DNA of 64,000 nt, taken from the NCBI GenBank assembly GCA_004556655.1, contig SFGF01000015.1, positions 5,115-69,114 on the forward strand. Direction: 5' to 3'. Under the pieces are notes generated by a model. That model was not told the DNA's origin. It worked only from the letters and a program-made list of their open reading frames with translations, and searched no databases. How positions within the stretch are numbered: the stretch's first letter is position 1; every line of letters starts with the position of its first letter. Source of the stretch: Lachnospiraceae bacterium (GTDB lineage: Bacteria > Bacillota > Clostridia > Lachnospirales > Lachnospiraceae). Below, one piece after another: positions 26,625 to 36,701 of this stretch. The position numbers were made by a program, and so were the translations under genes.

Positions 26625-27629
26625 TTAATGCCTGATACAATCAATATCACAGCCAGCTTTATTCAATACTTTTTCAAGATCCTGCGGTAAAGGAGCACAG
26701 ATCATTTTCTTTGACAATGCTTCCCCCACCCCATCAAAATCCGGAAATTCCATCTGCCATGCATGAAGAAACTGACGGTTCAATCCGGCATTTTTTTTCA
26801 ATTCCCGATTCCAACTCTTCTCACCATACTTAGGATCTCCTGCAAGCGGATATCCCAGACTGGCCAAATGGCTTCTAATCTGATGAGATTTACCCGTGAT
26901 CAGTTCTACTTTCAGCAATGTTTCGGTCTTATTACCCCATAATGGTTCATAGGATGTTTCAATCATAGCAGCATCTTTTTCCGGTTGTTCCAACACTTTA
27001 ACCTGATTACTGCGTGAATCTTTTTTCAGGTATGCTTTGCAGTGTTTCTTTTCTGTGATTTTTCCGCGAACCAGGCAAAGATAATATTTCTTTATTGATC
27101 TTTCTTTCAGTACCCGGGAAAAAAACTGCAGACCGGATAAGGATTTACCGGCCAAGATCAGACCACTGGTATTTCTGTCCAGTCGATTACACACAGAAGG
27201 ATGAAAGGTTTCCAGTTCCCTGGCTGTAATCTGTCCGCTGGATAGCAAATAACCGATCAGATATTCTACCATAGAGATATCCTGATCGGATGATTTCTGT
27301 GAAAGGATCCCCGCTGGTTTATTAATTATCATAAAATCAGAATCTTCATACAATATATCCAGCGGAAAAATGGGATATGTCTGTTCATTTCCTGAATCAG
27401 TGCAGGTGACACCTCTGAACTTTTCTATGGTATCCTCTGCAAGATACAGGGTAATAGTATCCCCTTCCTTAAGCATTTCTTTTCCCTCTGCTTTTTTATC
27501 ATTCAGAAGAATATTCTTTTTTCTCAACATTTTATACAGAAAACCCGAACCGGCTTCTTTGAAATATTTTTTCAAATATTTATCCATCCGCTGTCCGGCT
27601 TCATTTTTTTCAATAATTATTTTTCTCAT
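26625..27629 (-). CDS. RluA family pseudouridine synthase
   Basis: A 334-residue protein with an N-terminal S4-like RNA-binding region (about 1-75, MDKYLKKYFKEAG) and an RluA catalytic domain. The catalytic Asp lies in NRLDRNTSGLILAGKS near residue 152, and TGKSHQIRSHLASLGYPLAGD is the second signature. The family converts uridine to pseudouridine in rRNA or tRNA; the site is not predictable. RluC/RluD-type by domain order. It lies upstream of lepB with a 15-base gap. Confidence 0.93.
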   Translation of the reverse strand: MRKIIIEKNEAGQRMDKYLKKYFKEAGSGFLYKMLRKKNILLNDKKAEGKEMLKEGDTITLYLAEDTIEKFRGVTCTDSGNEQTYPIFPLDILYEDSDFMIINKPAGILSQKSSDQDISMVEYLIGYLLSSGQITARELETFHPSVCNRLDRNTSGLILAGKSLSGLQFFSRVLKERSIKKYYLCLVRGKITEKKHCKAYLKKDSRSNQVKVLEQPEKDAAMIETSYEPLWGNKTETLLKVELITGKSHQIRSHLASLGYPLAGDPKYGEKSWNRELKKNAGLNRQFLHAWQMEFPDFDGVGEALSKKMICAPLPQDLEKVLNKAGCDIDCIRH

Positions 27630-27676
27630 ATAATACCCGCTTTTTCCTGTACAGCTAAATCTACATCAACGATTTG

Positions 27677-28294
27677 CTACAGGGAAACTGCCAGAATGAT
27701 ATGTTTGATCATTTCTTCTCTGCTAAGATCCGGATATCTCTCATCCGGTTGAAAAACAATATCTTTCACCAATTCTTCTTTGTGAGCATTCAGATAATCC
27801 AGTCGTTCCAGATACGGTTTCAGATCCGTCAGTACTTTAACATCCACTTTATAACCGTTCTGCTTCAAAATCTTTTTTACATGCTGTTCCACAAACTGGG
27901 GAGAACCCTCAATTCTTGATGAATATCCGACCACTTTGTTGCCGCAGATGGCAAAACTCTCTACAAATGTACTTTTTTCATACGTAGTAAGATACATCTC
28001 ATAGGACATCACAAGATCCTTGGCATGTTTCTTTATCTGACTGTAACTATTTGTATCCATAGATTTCTGCATAAACATCACAATAAACTCTACCAATGAT
28101 TTACAGGCCGGAAGACATCCTACCATAGCAATGACCGTAATAATATTTTTATTGGTACCCGTAATGAGATACGCCCCTGTAAATGCAGCAAGCGGAATCG
28201 CAAACAGAAGTACCGTCATCAAAAATCTGCGGATTTTTTCATGATGGATATATCCAAAATCACCTTTTTTTATTTTCTTTTTCGTATTTTTCAT
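27677..28294 (-). CDS. Conserved membrane protein of unknown function
   Basis: A 205-residue protein I do not recognise. A lysine-rich N-terminus is followed by two membrane segments (about residues 25-47 and 53-76), then a soluble region of about 125 residues with mixed helix and strand that contains ESFAICGNKVVGYSS and a C-terminal acidic segment. The short lysine-rich start suggests the soluble part is cytosolic. It stands alone between YgiQ and the RluA-type gene, 47 bases upstream of the latter. A good ribosome site (AGAAGGAAAAA) supports the start. Confidence 0.75.
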   Translation of the reverse strand: MKNTKKKIKKGDFGYIHHEKIRRFLMTVLLFAIPLAAFTGAYLITGTNKNIITVIAMVGCLPACKSLVEFIVMFMQKSMDTNSYSQIKKHAKDLVMSYEMYLTTYEKSTFVESFAICGNKVVGYSSRIEGSPQFVEQHVKKILKQNGYKVDVKVLTDLKPYLERLDYLNAHKEELVKDIVFQPDERYPDLSREEMIKHIILAVSL

Positions 28295-28399
28295 TTTTTC
28301 CTTCTTTCCAGGAATGAACTATTCCTTACTTTCCATGCAAGTCATTCTATCAAATTCTCATGAAATAACCAAGTAATTTGCACAGATTTTCGAAAAAAT

Positions 28400-30310
28400 T
28401 TATCTTTTCTTCTTATGAACGTTGCGAATCGTCCGTTTCTTATGCTGATTTCTCTCCTGCTGTGTCTTTCCCTGCTGACTTTTTTGCGCCTGATTTTTCC
28501 CCGTAACTTCTTTCTTCCATGGTCGAATAAGACATTTCGGTCCAAAGCCGATCAGATCTTCTCTCCCTGCTTTTTTCAGTGCTTCCTCCACCAGTTCTCT
28601 GTTATCCGGATTCCGATACTGTATCAAAGCCCTCTGCATAGCCTTTTCATGTGGATTTTTCGGCACATAGACCGGCTCCATAGTCAGCGGATTCACTCCG
28701 GTATAATACATACAGGTAGAAATCGTAGACGGTGTCGGATAAAAATCCTGTACCTGTTCCGGCATAAATCCCAGATCCCGGATATATTCTGCCAGCTCAA
28801 CAGCCTCCTTCAGTCCGCATCCCGGATGTGATGACATAAAATAAGGGACCGCATATTGTTCTTTGCCACTTTTCTTGCAACAATTCTTATATTTTCTTAA
28901 AAACTCTTCATAAACATCATGAGAAGGTTTTCCCATCATTTTCAAAACACGGTTTGACACATGTTCCGGTGCCACCCGAAGCTGACCGCTCACATGATAG
29001 TCTGTAAGTTCCTGTAAAAACGGAGTGTTTTTATCTGCAAGCACATAATCAAAACGAATTCCTGATCGAATAAATACTTTTTTTACTTTTGGAAGCCTGC
29101 GAAGCTTCCGCAGCAGTTCCAGATAATCAGTGTGATCCGCTACAAGATTAGCACACGGTTTGGGGAACAGACACTGTCGATTGGAACATACTCCTTTGCT
29201 CATCTGCTTCTTACATGCCGGCTGACGAAAATCAGCCGTCGGTCCCCCCACATCATGAATATACCCTTTAAACTGCGGATCTTCTGTCATTCTCTTTGCC
29301 TCATGGATCAGAGATTCATGACTTCTGGTCTGCACAATTCTTCCTTGATGAAATGTGAGCGCACAAAAATTACACCCGCCAAAGCAGCCTCTGTTACTTG
29401 TCAGACTGAATCGGATTTCCTCAATTGCAGGAATTCCCCCGTCTTTTTCGTACATTGGATGATATGTATTCTGATAAGGCAGATCATAGATATCATCCAT
29501 CTCCTGTTGTGTCAGCGGCAGGGCAGGTGGATTTTGTACCACAAATCCCTGATTACCGTAAGCTTCTACCATTGTCCCTGCCTGAAATGGATCCGTATTT
29601 TTATACTGTACTGCAAAACTCTTTGCATAATCCATTTTACTTTCCCTGATCTGATCATAAGATGGAAGCATGACAGGATCTTGTATATGCTCTGTACTTT
29701 TACAACGATAAACCGTTCCCCGGATAAAGGTAATATCTTTTACATCCAGACCGGAAGCCAGCGCATCCGCAATTTCAACGATAGAACGCTCGCCCATTCC
29801 GTAGGATATAAGATCCGCACCGGAATCCAGAAGAACACTTCTCTTTATCTGGTCAGACCAATAGTCGTAGTGTGCCAGTCTGCGAAGGCTTGCCTCGATC
29901 CCGCCCAGAATGATAGGTGTTTTTTTATAGCTTTTCCGGATCAGATTGCCATAAACAATGACTGCCCGATCCGGTCTGAGTCCCATCTGGCCTCCGGGAG
30001 AATAAGAATCTTTCTGTCTGTGCTTTTTTGACACGGTGTAATGATTAACCATGGAATCCATGTTTCCGGAAGAAACCAGAAATCCCAACTTAGGTTCTCC
30101 GAACTCCTGAATGCTCTTCTCATCTTTCCAATCCGGCTGAGCAATGATTCCCACCGTATATCCCCTGCTTTCCAAGACTCTGCTGATAATAGCCGGTCCG
30201 AAAGAAGAGTGATCCACGTATGCGTCACCGATCACATACACAAAATCCACCTGATAGATTCCTCTCTCTTCACATTCTTTTCTGCTGACAGGTAAAAACG
30301 ATCCATTCAT
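28400..30310 (-). CDS. YgiQ family radical SAM protein
   Basis: About 636 residues, with the YgiQ N-terminal region (DFVYVIGDAYVDHSSFGPA), a radical SAM motif in RGCFGGCNFCALTFHQGR (CxxxCxxC), and a conserved C-terminal segment. The last 40 residues are rich in Lys, Gln and Arg, probably for RNA binding. The function of this widespread family is unknown. The ATG at 30310 overlaps the TGA of the HAD gene (TGATG), so the two are coupled; a GTG one codon earlier is possible. Confidence 0.92.
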   Translation of the reverse strand: MNGSFLPVSRKECEERGIYQVDFVYVIGDAYVDHSSFGPAIISRVLESRGYTVGIIAQPDWKDEKSIQEFGEPKLGFLVSSGNMDSMVNHYTVSKKHRQKDSYSPGGQMGLRPDRAVIVYGNLIRKSYKKTPIILGGIEASLRRLAHYDYWSDQIKRSVLLDSGADLISYGMGERSIVEIADALASGLDVKDITFIRGTVYRCKSTEHIQDPVMLPSYDQIRESKMDYAKSFAVQYKNTDPFQAGTMVEAYGNQGFVVQNPPALPLTQQEMDDIYDLPYQNTYHPMYEKDGGIPAIEEIRFSLTSNRGCFGGCNFCALTFHQGRIVQTRSHESLIHEAKRMTEDPQFKGYIHDVGGPTADFRQPACKKQMSKGVCSNRQCLFPKPCANLVADHTDYLELLRKLRRLPKVKKVFIRSGIRFDYVLADKNTPFLQELTDYHVSGQLRVAPEHVSNRVLKMMGKPSHDVYEEFLRKYKNCCKKSGKEQYAVPYFMSSHPGCGLKEAVELAEYIRDLGFMPEQVQDFYPTPSTISTCMYYTGVNPLTMEPVYVPKNPHEKAMQRALIQYRNPDNRELVEEALKKAGREDLIGFGPKCLIRPWKKEVTGKNQAQKSQQGKTQQERNQHKKRTIRNVHKKKR

Positions 30311-30978
30311 CACTCCAGCACCTCATATCTTTCCTGTAACACATCATAATAATCCTGTATATAATAATCGGCAAGCTGCCGCTTTTCATTCATCTGATCA
30401 CGGCTAAAAACATCTTCCACCGCACAAGTTCTCATTCCCGCCCTCTTTCCGGCAAGAATTCCCATGGGAATATCTTCAAATACCAGACACTCCTCCGGCT
30501 TCACATCCAATTCTTCTGCTACCAGAAGATAAATATCCGGATTTGGCTTTCCGCGCTTTACATCACAACAGGTATGTACGGAATCCAGATACTGATCTAC
30601 TCCCTGCGCCTGAAGCACAGCATGTACCAGTTCGATTCCATTGGAACTGGCAATCCCTGTCCGGATCTGATGTTCTTTCAGATAAAGCAGGAACTCTTTT
30701 GCCCCGGGTTTCAACGGAACCTGATGACAATATTTATCCCGCGCCATGTCCATCCATTCTTTCTTTATCTCTTCGAGGCTTTCCGGCAGTTCAAATCTAT
30801 TTTTAAAATAGGTCGCTGTCTCTGTCAGACTCATCCCTTCAATGTCTTTTTGAAGTTCACCGGGAAGATCAAATCCCCGTTTTCCCAGATATTCAATATC
30901 AATATCTTTCCACATCCACATGGAATCCACCAGTGTACCGTCAAGATCAAACAGTACTGCCTTAATATTCTCCAGCAT
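30310..30978 (-). CDS. HAD family hydrolase, beta-phosphoglucomutase-like
   Basis: A 222-residue HAD protein with motif I AVLFDLDGTLVDSM, motif II-like IASSNG, motif III KRGKPNPDIY and motif IV LVFEDIPMG. The helical cap between motifs I and II (about residues 17-90) places it in the phosphoglucomutase/phosphatase subgroup. Members hydrolyse or isomerise small phosphosugars; specificity cannot be assigned. Translationally coupled to the YgiQ gene downstream. Confidence 0.9.
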   Translation of the reverse strand: MLENIKAVLFDLDGTLVDSMWMWKDIDIEYLGKRGFDLPGELQKDIEGMSLTETATYFKNRFELPESLEEIKKEWMDMARDKYCHQVPLKPGAKEFLLYLKEHQIRTGIASSNGIELVHAVLQAQGVDQYLDSVHTCCDVKRGKPNPDIYLLVAEELDVKPEECLVFEDIPMGILAGKRAGMRTCAVEDVFSRDQMNEKRQLADYYIQDYYDVLQERYEVLE

Positions 30979-31013
30979 ATCACTCTTATCCTTTCTCTTT
31001 ACAGCGCTGCTTC

Positions 31014-31739
31014 TTATTTCTCTTTCAATCCCAATGCTTCCTGTTCCTCTTCGGTCAATTCCCTGTAATCTCCCGGTTTTAACCCTTCCTCCAGAGCCAG
31101 AGGTCCCATGGAAATTCTTTTCAGATACACCACTTTCTTTCCTCTTGCCTCAAACATCCTCTTTACCTGATGAAATCTTCCCTCCTGTATAGTAAGAAGA
31201 ATTCGGGATTCTTCCGCAGCTTCCAGAATTTCAAGCTGGGCAGGCAAAGTATCTTTCTCATCCCCGATGTCCACCCCCTGTAAAAATGCCGCCTGATCTT
31301 CATCCGTCACCCTTCCCTGTACAAGGGCGTAATACGTCTTATTCACATGTTTTTTCGGTGAAAGGAGCCTGTGAGCAAGTGCTCCGTCATTCGTTAAAAG
31401 CAGCAGCCCCTCCGTATCCTTATCCAATCTTCCCACCGGGAACAAATCTTTCCTCAGCTCCTCAGGCAGCAGGGAAAGAACTGTCTGTTCCTTTTTATCC
31501 TCTGTTGCTGAAACATAGCCTGACGGTTTATGCAATAAAAGATACCGGTACTTTTGATACCGGATCTCTTTTCCCATTACTTCAATTTTGTCTTTTTCTC
31601 CATCCACTTTCTGATCCGGCTTTTTCACCGGTTCTCCGTTTATTGCAATCTGCCCTTTTCGTATCATCTGTTTTACCTGGGAACGGGTTCCGACTCCTGC
31701 GTCCGCCAGATACTTATCCAACCGAAGTAATTCTCCCAT
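31014..31739 (-). CDS. RsuA/RluB/RluE/RluF family pseudouridine synthase
   Basis: A 241-residue protein with an N-terminal S4 domain (LRLDKYLADAGVGTRSQVKQ) and a catalytic domain with the active Asp in GRLDKDTEGLLLLTND, then TIQEGRFHQVKRMF. It modifies rRNA. The 16S enzyme RsuA is the closest match in length. It lies 22 bases downstream of the RsmF-type gene, so two rRNA-modifying enzymes are transcribed together. The start has GAGGAG upstream. Confidence 0.93.
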   Translation of the reverse strand: MGELLRLDKYLADAGVGTRSQVKQMIRKGQIAINGEPVKKPDQKVDGEKDKIEVMGKEIRYQKYRYLLLHKPSGYVSATEDKKEQTVLSLLPEELRKDLFPVGRLDKDTEGLLLLTNDGALAHRLLSPKKHVNKTYYALVQGRVTDEDQAAFLQGVDIGDEKDTLPAQLEILEAAEESRILLTIQEGRFHQVKRMFEARGKKVVYLKRISMGPLALEEGLKPGDYRELTEEEQEALGLKEK

Positions 31740-31760
31740 ATATTCTCCTCATTATTTTCA

Positions 31761-33113
31761 TTACTGCCATCTCCAACCTGCATAGTACTTGTTTTTCAGT
31801 GTGCTCCCGGTAAGTTTGGCCCATCCCAGCGTATAGTCATCTACACACACAAGCTGCCATCCCGCTTTCTTTTGTATCTTCGAAAGCAGGTCTGATACCT
31901 CCAGTGTTTCTCCTTTCAGATAACGGATCACTCTTTCATCCTCTCTTTCAAAAGAAATCGTTGAAATATATCCCTCTTTATCCAGAGCCATCGCAAAAGC
32001 CTGAGACGGTTCAAATCTCTTCTTTTTACAGGTTCCCACAAAAAGACCTGTCCTGAGATAGCGAAGATCCGATGGCATAGAATCCAACACTCCGAGAGCA
32101 TACAGCCTGTCATCTTTCATACAAAATACTGTATTCTCATTAAAAATACCTGTACAGTCTTTTAAAAATTCCTGCGCTTCATCGGGAAGCCTTCTTCCTT
32201 TTTGACGGATTCTTTTCGTTTTTTCACCGGTATCTTCTTTTTCAAGTAGTGCCAGAAAGTGTCCTTCTCCTTCCATACGCTGAGGGAAAATACGAACACA
32301 TTCCGTAAGCCCCTGTCTTCCCTGCGCAAATCCATGATAAGGCTTACATGGGATCAGATGCATCTGTGGTCTATTCTCCAGCAGCCAGCGAATCGTTCCC
32401 TCATTTTCCAGTTCACTGAACGTACAGGTAGAGTACAGTAGCTTTCCTCCAGGCCTGAGCATATCCGCTGCCTGCAGAATCAATTCTTTCTGTATGTTAC
32501 TATAGTATTCCGGTCCCTGCTCTTCCCAGTAAGAAATCATTTTAGGGTCTTTTCGGAACATTCCTTCACCGGAACAGGGAGCATCTACCAGAACTTTATC
32601 AAAAAAACCGGCAAACTTTTCCTTTAAACGTGACGGATTTTCACTGGTCACATAGATATTGGGAATCCCCATCAATTCCAGATTTTTAAGGAGCGCTTTC
32701 GCTCTGCTGTTACTCAGATCATTTGCCAAAAGAAGCCCTTTCCCTTTCAGACGACTCCCAAGTTCCGTAGCTTTTCCTCCCGGAGCCGCACAAAGGTCCA
32801 GAACATAATCTCCCGGCTGCACATCCAGCCGGTTTGCAGGAGTCATGGCACTTGGCTCCTGCAGATAATACAGACCGGCATAATAATAGGGATCCTTCGA
32901 AACATTTTCCCCCTGATACGTAAAACCATTTTCAATCCATTCTACCGGACTTAAAGAAAACGGCACCTTCTCCTTAAAATCCTCCGGTGATATCTTTCCT
33001 GTATTAACACGCAATCCACTGTGGGGAGTATGATCATAACTTTTCATAAACGCTTCAAACTCATCCCCCAGAAGCGATTTCATCTCATTTTCAAACAAAC
33101 TTGGTAAATTCAT
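31761..33113 (-). CDS. RsmF/NOL1-type rRNA cytosine-C5 methyltransferase
   Basis: A 450-residue protein with the NOL1/NOP2/sun domain: SAM-binding CAAPGGKATELG near residue 108, the DAPCSGEGMFRKD motif and the catalytic cysteine in YSTCTFS. A C-terminal PUA-like region of about 130 residues, ending in KYYAGWRWQ, is typical of RsmF/YebU-type proteins. It makes m5C in 16S rRNA. It lies 26 bases downstream of the alarmone synthetase. Confidence 0.93.
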   Translation of the reverse strand: MNLPSLFENEMKSLLGDEFEAFMKSYDHTPHSGLRVNTGKISPEDFKEKVPFSLSPVEWIENGFTYQGENVSKDPYYYAGLYYLQEPSAMTPANRLDVQPGDYVLDLCAAPGGKATELGSRLKGKGLLLANDLSNSRAKALLKNLELMGIPNIYVTSENPSRLKEKFAGFFDKVLVDAPCSGEGMFRKDPKMISYWEEQGPEYYSNIQKELILQAADMLRPGGKLLYSTCTFSELENEGTIRWLLENRPQMHLIPCKPYHGFAQGRQGLTECVRIFPQRMEGEGHFLALLEKEDTGEKTKRIRQKGRRLPDEAQEFLKDCTGIFNENTVFCMKDDRLYALGVLDSMPSDLRYLRTGLFVGTCKKKRFEPSQAFAMALDKEGYISTISFEREDERVIRYLKGETLEVSDLLSKIQKKAGWQLVCVDDYTLGWAKLTGSTLKNKYYAGWRWQ

Positions 33114-33139
33114 GTACTATTTCCTTTGTATGTTAATTT

Positions 33140-33958
33140 CTACAGGCTGAAATCATTGGTAATGGCCTGCGCTCTGTAACCTTCTGCGATAATATCCAGC
33201 TGCTGATGAAATTTTTTCAACTGCTGCAGATCATTAGACTCATATATCCTATAAAACTCATTCTGTATTTTTTCAACTTCTCTTTTATTTGATTTTAAAT
33301 ACAGATTTTCAATATTTGTCAGGATATCCATCACAAGTGTACGCTGGATCAACGAAGAATTCTGCGCATTCATAATCTCATTTCTCACAGAGGACATCTC
33401 ATTATCCAGAGCAATGATGGCATCCGCAGCTTTGGACAACCGTTCCTTCACATGAGGCGGAATATTCGTCTTATACTTATATTGAAGAGAATGTTCAATC
33501 GTTGCCCAAAAATTCATAGCCATAGTACGAATCTGTATCTCAGCCTGTAACTTTTTCGGACCATTTAATGTCTCAACCTGATAATAAATCACAAGATGAT
33601 AACTTCGATAACCACTTTCTTTCATATGTGTAATATAATCTTTCTCGCATTTAATTTCCATGTCACTTCTGTGTGCGATTAGATCTGCTACTCTTTCGAT
33701 ATCTTCCACAAACTGGCAGATAATACGGATACCCGCTATGTCTTCTACCTGTTCCTCGATTTCTTCATAAGAGATACCCTTCTTTTTCATCTTTTCCAGA
33801 ATACTGGTGACACTCTTTACACGTCCGGTCACCTGTTCAATAGGAGAATAAAGCCCCCGATCTTTATGCTCCTTCATCAGATGGTTAAACTTTTCCACCA
33901 GTTCATTTACCGCCAATTCATATGGACTTAAAATTTCACGCCATAATTGTATTTCCAT
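33140..33958 (-). CDS. Small alarmone synthetase, RelA/SpoT-like synthetase domain only
   Basis: A 272-residue protein with one RelA/SpoT synthetase domain: GRVKSVTSILEKMKKKG, the catalytic DIAGIRIICQF, SGYRSYHLVI and EIQIRTMAMNFWATIEH. There is no HD hydrolase domain and no TGS or ACT domain. Such enzymes (RelP/RelQ-like) make (p)ppGpp from GTP or GDP and ATP under envelope or other stress. The C-terminal extension after residue 190 is long and helical. Which of the two subtypes it is cannot be settled by eye. Confidence 0.92.
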   Translation of the reverse strand: MEIQLWREILSPYELAVNELVEKFNHLMKEHKDRGLYSPIEQVTGRVKSVTSILEKMKKKGISYEEIEEQVEDIAGIRIICQFVEDIERVADLIAHRSDMEIKCEKDYITHMKESGYRSYHLVIYYQVETLNGPKKLQAEIQIRTMAMNFWATIEHSLQYKYKTNIPPHVKERLSKAADAIIALDNEMSSVRNEIMNAQNSSLIQRTLVMDILTNIENLYLKSNKREVEKIQNEFYRIYESNDLQQLKKFHQQLDIIAEGYRAQAITNDFSL

Positions 33959-34025
33959 GCTTACCTCTCCTTATTCAGTCATCAAAATCTAGTCTCATTT
34001 GTATATAAACTTATTATATGAATTT

Positions 34026-34045
34026 GGGGCAAATGCTTTTGCCCC
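34026..34045 (-). terminator. Possible terminator after the M23 peptidase gene
   Basis: GGGGCAAA and TTTGCCCC (8-bp perfect stem, 4-base loop), followed on the minus strand by AAATTC. The T run is weak. It lies 68 bases past the peptidase stop and before the alarmone synthetase gene. Confidence 0.4.
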
Positions 34046-34112
34046 ATAATGCTTACGGATTTCTTTGCATTTCACGCTCTCGAAATCTTAACATCATTAT
34101 ATCATATTTTAC

Positions 34113-35021
34113 TCAATAGTGGTACTCTTGTATATTCTTCTTTAGCATCAGCAGGATGGGGTATGGATTAATACTCATTTCATTCTGATGACTGGTATGG
34201 ATATAGATACCAAAATGCAGATGTACCGGGAATTTTCCCTTCGTCCCTTCCGGTCCGTAGCCGGTATTTCCCATAAATCCCAGGAGTTCCCCTGCTTTTA
34301 CCTGATCTCCCTCCTGAAATTCTTTACTGTATCCGGACAGATGTGCATAATAGAAATATCCGCCGTGTGGACTTCGTATACCAATCCGATAGCCGCCCAG
34401 CGTCAGCCACCCCACATTCTCTACAACACCATCCGTCACACTCACAACCGGATAATATCCTTCAACATTTTCCTTTCCAAAAATGTCGATGCCTTCATGG
34501 CTTCTTTTTCCTCCATAGTCACGGGCTTCACCATAACCATTTTCAAAAAAGCTCTGTTCTTTCTGCCCCTGATCACAGTTCGCCGGAACCGGATAAAAAT
34601 CCAGGTCTGAAAATATTTTTTCATAGGCAGAAGCCAGTCTCCCAAAAGAATCTGTTTTCTTTTCCAGCAAAAGATTTCTCACATGAATGACCTGTTTTCC
34701 GTCAAGAGCATCAACTTCCGAAAAATCAAACCGCTTTATCACCATTACTGCAGCAAGACATTCATGAAAGGGAATCGAAATTTCATCCGCACATTGTAAT
34801 ACTCGTTTCACATTTTCCTGTGAAATCTTCATATTCCGAAACTCATCCGACTCCTCACTGTACTCAGAAAGTCCTACAATCTCAGAATAAGTGATCAGGG
34901 CAGAACAAATCTTTGTCACAAAAAAAGGCAGAAGAAAAAGCAGCAGCAGATAAAGACAGCACCAATATATCCGTCGTTTCCTTGTCATCTGTCTGAAATG
35001 ATACACAGCATCATCCCCCAT
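34113..35021 (-). CDS. M23 family metallopeptidase
   Basis: A 302-residue protein with an N-terminal membrane anchor (about residues 17-38) and a C-terminal LytM/M23 domain. Zinc-ligand motifs are present: SHEGIDIFG (HxxxD) and HLHFGI (HxH). It is expected outside the membrane, cutting peptidoglycan cross-links or binding to it, possibly a sporulation-type endopeptidase. The middle 120 residues do not show a known domain. It is monocistronic, between hairpins at 34026-34045 and 35086-35127. The first ATG was kept; an ATG 11 codons later is also possible. Confidence 0.88.
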   Translation of the reverse strand: MGDDAVYHFRQMTRKRRIYWCCLYLLLLFLLPFFVTKICSALITYSEIVGLSEYSEESDEFRNMKISQENVKRVLQCADEISIPFHECLAAVMVIKRFDFSEVDALDGKQVIHVRNLLLEKKTDSFGRLASAYEKIFSDLDFYPVPANCDQGQKEQSFFENGYGEARDYGGKRSHEGIDIFGKENVEGYYPVVSVTDGVVENVGWLTLGGYRIGIRSPHGGYFYYAHLSGYSKEFQEGDQVKAGELLGFMGNTGYGPEGTKGKFPVHLHFGIYIHTSHQNEMSINPYPILLMLKKNIQEYHY

Positions 35022-35085
35022 CCTATAAAATATATGAGGGAAAATCCATAACTATACCTACTTTTTGAATCGTGGGAGACATACA

Positions 35086-35127
35086 AGAAATCGGGCAATT
35101 CTTCTGATACAGATTTGCCCGATTTCT
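35086..35127 (-). terminator. Terminator after pepD
   Basis: AGAAATCGGGCAA and TTGCCCGATTTCT form a perfect 13-bp stem with a 16-base loop, about 25 bases past the pepD stop. A short T-rich stretch (TTGTATGTC) follows on the minus strand. Confidence 0.6.
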
Positions 35128-35152
35128 CTCATAATGCAAAATATGCGATTTC

Positions 35153-36601
35153 TCAGTGTATGTTTTCCAGTACTTTCACAAGATAATCCCACATTCTTGC
35201 TGTGGAAGATATGGAAAGTTTTTCTTCGGTGGTATGAATATCTTTCATAGTCGGACCATAAGATACACAGTCAAGCCCCGGTATCTTATCATAGAAAAGA
35301 CCACATTCAAGACCGGCATGAATGGCTTTTACGCATGGCTCTTCTCCAAAAAGTTCTTTGTAACTGTCTACCATGATTTCTCTCAGTTTAGAATCTTTCT
35401 TATATTCCCATGCCGGATAATCACCTTCTACCGTATATTCTCCGCCCAGAAATTCTGTAAGATATTGAATCTTTTCGGATACATATAATTTTGCACTTCC
35501 CACGGAACTTCTGACACCGCAGGAGGCTGCCATTTCTTTCTCATTCAGTTTCAGAATACCGATGTTGTTGGATGTCTCAACCAAACCTTCGATCTCACCA
35601 CTCATTTTTTCGATTCCATAAGGTACATTCATAAGGAAAAAGACAACCTTTTCTTTACTGATCATAGTCAGTGCCGGAATCGTATTCTTTCCCTGGGATA
35701 CAGAAGTTACTTTGATTCCTGTATCTGTACCGCTATACTCTTTTCTGAGATCTGCCTGATATGTTTTTATATAGTCTTCCAGAACACTTTTATCTTCCGG
35801 ATCTATTACAAGAAGAGTACGGCTTTTTCTCGTGATTGCATTGTCCTTTGTCCCGCCTTCCAGTTCAGCAATGGTAAAAGCTGCTTTCTGTCCAAGTTCA
35901 TACAGAAAACGTCCCATCAATTTATTCGCATTTGCACGATTTTTATCAATCTCTGCTCCGGAATGTCCACCTGTCAGGCCATCGATCACAACCTCAACAA
36001 CTTCACCTTCTGTATCCTGATATTCTACTGGAATACGACTGATTCCGGATAAACCACCTGCACAGCTGATCCACAGATATCCTTCTTCTTCAGAATCCAT
36101 ATTGATCAGATAACTGCCTTTCAGTACCGATGTATCCAGAGCTTTTGCACCCAGAAGACCGATTTCTTCATCTGTGGTTATAACACATTCCAGTGAAGGG
36201 TGCTTGAGTGAATCGTCATCAAGTACTGCCATCATATAAGCAACTGCGATTCCGTCATCCCCGCCGAGAGTGGTGCCATCTGCTGTAAGATAATCACCTT
36301 CTACCATCAGTTTCAATCCATCTTTTTCAAAATCATGGTCTGATTCCGGCGTTTTTTCAGCTACCATATCACAATGTCCCTGAAGAATCGTGACCGGTGC
36401 CTCTTCATATCCCTCTGACGCATCTTTATAGATTACAACATTATTTGATTCATCCTGATAATACTTAAGGTTACGCTCTTTTGCAAAGTTTACAAGATAG
36501 TCACTGATCTGTCTGGTATTGCCGGAACCATGGGGAATGCTGCACAGTTCCTCAAAATAATTAAAAACTTTTTCAGGTTTTACTCCTGTTAATACTGCCA
36601 T
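35153..36601 (-). CDS. pepD: Aminoacyl-histidine dipeptidase (M20 family)
   Basis: A 482-residue cytosolic M20C peptidase. Metal-ligand motifs are LQGHCDMVAEK, LGGDDGIAVAYMM, TDEEIGLLGA and a final HAGLECG region. It cleaves Xaa-His and related dipeptides. It is divergently transcribed from ylbJ with a 100-base intergenic region. The start follows TTGGAGG. Length equals that of E. coli PepD (485). Confidence 0.94.
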   Translation of the reverse strand: MAVLTGVKPEKVFNYFEELCSIPHGSGNTRQISDYLVNFAKERNLKYYQDESNNVVIYKDASEGYEEAPVTILQGHCDMVAEKTPESDHDFEKDGLKLMVEGDYLTADGTTLGGDDGIAVAYMMAVLDDDSLKHPSLECVITTDEEIGLLGAKALDTSVLKGSYLINMDSEEEGYLWISCAGGLSGISRIPVEYQDTEGEVVEVVIDGLTGGHSGAEIDKNRANANKLMGRFLYELGQKAAFTIAELEGGTKDNAITRKSRTLLVIDPEDKSVLEDYIKTYQADLRKEYSGTDTGIKVTSVSQGKNTIPALTMISKEKVVFFLMNVPYGIEKMSGEIEGLVETSNNIGILKLNEKEMAASCGVRSSVGSAKLYVSEKIQYLTEFLGGEYTVEGDYPAWEYKKDSKLREIMVDSYKELFGEEPCVKAIHAGLECGLFYDKIPGLDCVSYGPTMKDIHTTEEKLSISSTARMWDYLVKVLENIH

Positions 36602-36701
36602 ATTTGTCTACCTCCAATCATGTTTCTTATTTTGACATAACTAGAATAAAAAATCAAGGCATATAATAAGTATCATCGAAAGCGATCCGGAGGAATTTTC
36701 C